Source: Streptomyces spinosisporus
GTDB taxonomy: Bacteria; Actinomycetota; Actinomycetes; Streptomycetales; Streptomycetaceae
Direction of reading: 5' to 3'
DNA: 64,000 bases
Assembly (NCBI RefSeq): GCF_022698145.1
Contig: NZ_JALDAX010000024.1
Span: 1-64,000 of the forward strand
In this document: positions 60,933 to 64,000 of the stretch, in pieces
How positions within the stretch are numbered: the first letter of the stretch is position 1
Layout: each line of letters opens with the position of its first letter
The notes under the pieces: model-generated
Told to the model about the DNA's origin: nothing
The model's input: only the letters and a program-made list of their open reading frames with translations
Databases searched by the model: none
Program-made: the position numbers and the translations under genes

Positions 60933-61874
60933 GGGCCTGTTGCGAAAGTGGATCTTGTTCGTTGATGATCACGTCCTGTGGGACGTGGTGATCTGACGAA
61001 CCGCCAGTGGGCCCGGCTGGAGCCGTTGTTGCCGGCGGGCATCAAGCCCGGCCATCCGCCGGTGTGGACGCGGCGGCAGCTCATAGACGGCATACGGTGG
61101 CGGACCCGGACCGGTGCACCCTGGCGCGACGTGCCGGAACGCTATGGGCCGTGGGAGCGGGTCTACGATCTGTTCCGGCGCTGGCAGCGGGACGGCACCT
61201 GGGCGAGGATCCTCACCCAACTTCAGGCCGAGGCGGACGCCAAGGGCCTGATCACCTGGGACGTGAACGTCGACTCCACCGTCTGCCGGGCCCACCAGCA
61301 CGCCGCCGGAGCGGCGAAAAGGGGGACCTCCAGAAGGAACCGCCCGGCGGGATCTTCGCCGAGCCGGCCGACCACGCACTCGGACGATCCCGCGGCGGAC
61401 TGACCAGCAAAATCCACCTCGCGGTCGAGCAGGGGCAAAAGCCCTTGTCCGTCGTGATCACGGCCGGGCAGCGGGGCGATTCCCCGCAGTTCGAACCGGT
61501 CCTGGAAGCCATCCGGGTCCCCAGGCTGGGGCTCGGCAGGCCGCGCAAGCGTCCCGACCGGGTTCGGGCCGACAAGGCGTACGACTCCCGCGGAAACCGC
61601 TCCTACCTGCGCAGATGCGGGATCAAGGCCACCATCCCGGTCCCGGCGGACCGTGTCCGCAACCGCCTCAAGCGCGGATCGCGCGGCGGGCGGCCGCCGG
61701 CGTTCGACAAGGACGACTATAAGCAGCGGCACGCGGTCGAGTGCGGGATCAACCGGCTAAAGCGCCACCGGGCCGTCGCCACTCGTTACGACAAACTCGC
61801 CGTCCGCTTCGAAGCGACCGTGCTGGTCGCAGCCATTAACGAGTGGCTGCGACCAGTACTTTCACAACAGGCCC
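60933..61874. mobile_element. IS5-family (IS427-group) element, 942 bp
   Basis: Terminal repeats GGGCCTGTTGCGAAAGT (60933-60949) and, reversed, GGGCCTGTTGTGAAAGT at the right end (61858-61874), 16 of 17 identical. It is flanked on both sides by TA (left ACTA, right TAGC), the 2-bp duplication of a CTAG target expected for this group. It carries a two-frame transposase with a clear slippery run. Confidence 0.85.
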
Positions 61875-61927
61875 TAGCCGTGTGGCCCCGAGCAAACCAA
61901 CCGCGCGTGGCCCGGATGGTCGGCTGA
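60978..61927 (+). CDS. IS5-family transposase, two frames joined by programmed -1 frameshift
   Basis: Frame 1 from GTG 60978 (LTNRQWARLEPLLPAGIKPG; RTGAPWRDVPERYGPW; ITWDVNVDSTVCRAHQHAAG with the first catalytic Asp) ends at 61403. The second frame, entered by slipping back one base on the AAAAGGGGG run at 61317-61325, continues EKGDLQKEPPGGIFAE, VRADKAYDSRGNRSYLRRCG with the second Asp, and KQRHAVECGINRLKRHR with the Glu. The whole DDE set is intact. The frame has no stop within the element: it reads 53 bases past the right end, stopping at 61925-61927. Confidence 0.85.
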
Positions 61928-62108
61928 CGAAGCACTCTCCTCCCAGCAGCGTGAGTAGTCGCCCAACCGCACCGAAGCCCCGTCGCAACCATGCTGAGAC
62001 GGGGCGTGTCGGGGCTCCGGCCGCGGTCAAGCTCCTCCGGGAGCAATGCACAGGCGACGGGTAGTTGGCCGCGGCGGAACCGGATGTGGTGGCGAAGATG
62101 GCTGGCGC
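61928..62108. other. No gene recognised
   Basis: Short gap between the IS5 element and the SDR remnant; no family features seen. Confidence 0.3.
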
Positions 62109-62735
62109 TCAGCGCAGGACCAGCAGCGGCTGGGTGCGCTCGGCGTGCAGCTGCCACAGGTGCTCGGCCACCTCATCGGGCTCATGGGTAAGGCCGGCGC
62201 CGATGGCGCCGACGATGGTCACCTGGGCCACGTGGACGCCGTCGTCTGCGAGGGTCTCGTGCAACAGCCGCACATACGCGGACTCGGCGGCATAGGCAAT
62301 CGCGGAGACCGTCCGGTCGCGGTGAGGGTCGACCGCGGCACCTCCGGTGGTGAACAAGTAGGGTGCCGCGCCCGCGCCGGCGCATGCCCGGCGTGAGCGC
62401 CCGCACGGTGGCCGCGGCGGCCGCCACACTCAGCGCCACCGCGTGCTGGATGTCGGCGGGCTCCGTCTCGAGCACGGGCTTGATCCACTCCAGGCTGGGC
62501 CGCGGGCTGAACAACACCACCTTGCCGCCCCCACCTGTGCCTCGACCTCCCGCAGCGCTGTCTCCAGCGCTGGGGTGTCGGTGATGTCCGCAGGGACGGC
62601 CGCGTCCGTGATGCCGCCTTGGTGCAGGTCCTCGGTGAGGGAGGTCAGCGTGGCGGGCGTGCGGGCGATCAGCCCGACCTTGTGGCCGTGCCGCCCGAAC
62701 CTGCGGGCGGCGGCCGCGCCCAGGCCGGGGACCAG
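62109..62735 (-). pseudogene. SDR oxidoreductase remnant
   Basis: Three frames join in SDR order: LGAAAARRFGRHGHKVGLIA (end of the glycine motif and strand 2), TPALETALREVEAQVG, VVLFSPRPSLEWIKPVLETE, then AYVRLLHETLADDGVHVAQV and a terminal HLWQLHAERTQPLLVLR. The first strand is missing; it is replaced at about 62735 by an unrelated gene piece in the opposite direction. Confidence 0.65.
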
Positions 62736-63152
62736 ACGGGGAACCCGGTCGGCTGCGCCCGCTCCGACCGTATCTGCCCCTCCCTCGTCGCCGCCGGACT
62801 CGGCGTGAAGGGTGGGGACTTCAAGGACGTCAGCTGCTCCGGGGCCACCCTCACCGACCTGACTGCACGACAGTCCACCGGCGACGGCACCAACCCCACC
62901 CACCTCACCGCGCTGTCCCGCGACACCCGCCTGGTCACGGTCGGGACCGGCGGCAACGACATCGGCTTCACCTCGATGATCAGGCAGGACGCGCCTTGCG
63001 CCCGGAAGTACGCCGACGGCATACAGGAGATCTTCGACCGGGCGTTCAAGACCGGCGACTACCAGTACGCCGCCGAGTCGCTGGTCCTCGCCGTCGTCAC
63101 CGGCATCCTCGCCTTCGTCTTCTACCGCGTCACGAACAGGAAGGTGTCATGA
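62736..63152 (+). pseudogene. SGNH/GDSL esterase fragment fused to the C-terminus of a sugar ABC permease
   Basis: A single open frame contains two unrelated pieces. The first (NPVGCARSDRICPSLVAAGL, GGDFKDVSCSGATLTDLT, RLVTVGTGGNDIGFTSMI) is the middle of a secreted SGNH esterase with block III GGND. From about 63030 it becomes IFDRAFKTGDYQYAAESLVL then FVFYRVTNRKVS, the last transmembrane helix of a MalF/UgpA-type permease. Neither N-terminus is present. The permease end overlaps the next permease start by ATGA, so the native transporter operon has lost most of its first permease. Confidence 0.65.
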
Positions 63153-64000
63153 GCGCCGTCACCACCGGGGGCGGCGTACGCCCCACCCGCCGGGCGGTGG
63201 CGCTCACCACCGGTCTGCTGATCGTCTTCCTGCTCTACTCGCTCGCCCCCACCTGGTTCCTGCTGGTGACGTCGACCAAGGACCAGACCGACCTCTACTC
63301 CACCTTCGGCCTGTGGTTCTCCTCGAACCACCTCGCCGACAACTTCCAGGCCATCTGGGACTACCACGACGGGGTCTTCGGTCGCTGGATCGCCAACTCC
63401 GTCCTCTACTCCACGGTCGGCGCCGCGGGGTCGACGTTCATCTCGCTGGCCGCCGGCTACGGCCTGGCGAAGTACGAATTCCGGGGCAGAGGCGCCCTGT
63501 TCGGGGTCATCGTCGGCGCCTCGCTGCTGCCGAGCACCCTGCTGGCGTTCCCGCTCTACCTCGTCTTCGCGAAGATCGGTCTCACCAACACCGTGTGGGC
63601 GGTGCTGATCCCGTACTTCATCAACCCCTTCGGGGTGTACCTCGGCAAGGTCTACGCCGACACCTCGATGCCCACCGAGCTGATGGAAGCTGCCCGCATC
63701 GACGGCGCGAGCGAGACGCGGATCTTCTTCTCGATCGCCCTCCGGCTGGTGCGCACCGGCGGCATCACCATCTTCATGCTCGATTTCGTCAACATCTGGA
63801 ACAACTTCTTCCTCCCCCTGTTCATGCTCAACGGCGAGCGCTCCTTCCCCCTCACCCTGGGCCTCTTCTCCTGGGTGCAGCAGGCACAGCAGTCCCGTGA
63901 CATGAACACCCTCGTCCTCACCGGGTCGCTGCTGTCGATCATTCCGCTGGCGGTCTTCATATTCGCCCTTCAGAAGTACTGGCGCAGCGGAATCCTCATG
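63149..64000 (+). CDS. Carbohydrate ABC transporter permease (MalG/UgpE type), 3' partial
   Basis: 284 residues are visible before the window ends, nearly the full usual length (about 290). Six membrane helices are apparent, starting at ALTTGLLIVFLLYSLAPTWF. The EAA loop that contacts the ATPase is TELMEAARIDGASETRIFFS near residue 172. It would import a sugar or oligosaccharide with a partner permease, a binding protein and an ATPase. The partner permease upstream is reduced to its last helix, so the transporter is probably not functional unless another copy supplies it. Confidence 0.88.
   Translation, partial: MSAVTTGGGVRPTRRAVALTTGLLIVFLLYSLAPTWFLLVTSTKDQTDLYSTFGLWFSSNHLADNFQAIWDYHDGVFGRWIANSVLYSTVGAAGSTFISLAAGYGLAKYEFRGRGALFGVIVGASLLPSTLLAFPLYLVFAKIGLTNTVWAVLIPYFINPFGVYLGKVYADTSMPTELMEAARIDGASETRIFFSIALRLVRTGGITIFMLDFVNIWNNFFLPLFMLNGERSFPLTLGLFSWVQQAQQSRDMNTLVLTGSLLSIIPLAVFIFALQKYWRSGILM

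Noticed and set aside
1..64000. CRISPR arrays, rRNA or tRNA genes and a phage
   Set aside because: No evenly spaced direct repeats, no rRNA-like segments, no tRNA cloverleaf noticed by eye, and no phage structural or integrase genes were seen.

Overview
The window looks like accessory DNA from a high-GC actinomycete, most likely a Streptomyces. Third codon positions are almost all G or C, GTG starts are frequent, start and stop codons often overlap as ATGA or GTGA, and typical families are present (SpoIIE/GAF/HATPase phosphatase, MmyB-type XRE regulator, HxlR, STAND-type NACHT ATPase, ISKra4 element). Many regulators, IS elements and decayed genes suggest a chromosome arm or island rather than the core. 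No rRNA, tRNA or CRISPR array was recognised.

Layout. (1) 1-3.7 kb: a tight + strand operon of a family III CoA-transferase (5' end outside the window), a FAH-family hydrolase, an enoyl-CoA hydratase-like protein and an FAD monooxygenase, facing a convergent MarR gene. (2) 4.2-6.2 kb: transposase debris. (3) 6.3-11 kb: a membrane NACHT NTPase and a GAF-GAF-SpoIIE-HATPase phosphatase, both on the minus strand. (4) 11.5-24.9 kb: the main feature, an aromatic meta-cleavage gene set. It contains a 7Fe-type ferredoxin, an ACMSD-family amidohydrolase/decarboxylase, an IclR regulator, three MhpD/4-oxalocrotonate decarboxylase-family proteins, two aldehyde dehydrogenases, a TrxR-like ferredoxin-NADP reductase, a 4-OT tautomerase, an alpha/beta hydrolase, Rieske dioxygenase beta and alpha subunits, and a class III extradiol dioxygenase. 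A 20-bp motif occurs at three promoter positions inside it. A strong hairpin terminates it, followed at once by a complete 2,273-bp ISKra4-family element with a 9-bp target duplication.

(5) 27.3-33.3 kb: a membrane protein, a TetR gene, a class 3 aldehyde dehydrogenase, a dienelactone-hydrolase-like enzyme and an XRE regulator. (6) 33.7-38.7 kb: decayed azoreductase, an HxlR gene, an amidohydrolase, and MFS and HNH genes with frameshifts. (7) 39-43 kb: a GntR-controlled iron alcohol dehydrogenase plus aldehyde dehydrogenase operon with two identical palindromic operators. (8) 43-52 kb: a small membrane protein, GNAT, truncated LysR and FAH genes fused tail-out at a deletion junction, two TetR/SDR divergent pairs, a lipoprotein and decayed oxidoreductases. 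(9) 52-64 kb: a leucine-rich repeat protein, a MarR/SDR operon with paired operators, a chimeric P-type ATPase fragment, an antitoxin plus Doc/Fic-like module lacking the Fic active site, IS4 and IS5 elements, a cyclase-family hydrolase, and finally a junction joining an SDR fragment, an SGNH esterase fragment and the last piece of a sugar ABC permease, followed by the second permease, cut by the window end.

How the main cluster probably works (inference from families): ferredoxin reductase and ferredoxin feed electrons to the Rieske oxygenase. Its product, or a related catechol-type acid, is opened by the class III dioxygenase. The semialdehyde is decarboxylated (ACMSD-like) and oxidised (aldehyde dehydrogenase), then tautomerised (4-OT), decarboxylated and hydrated (MhpD family) to 4-hydroxy-2-oxovalerate. 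No dihydrodiol dehydrogenase and no 4-hydroxy-2-oxovalerate aldolase / acetaldehyde dehydrogenase pair was found in the window.
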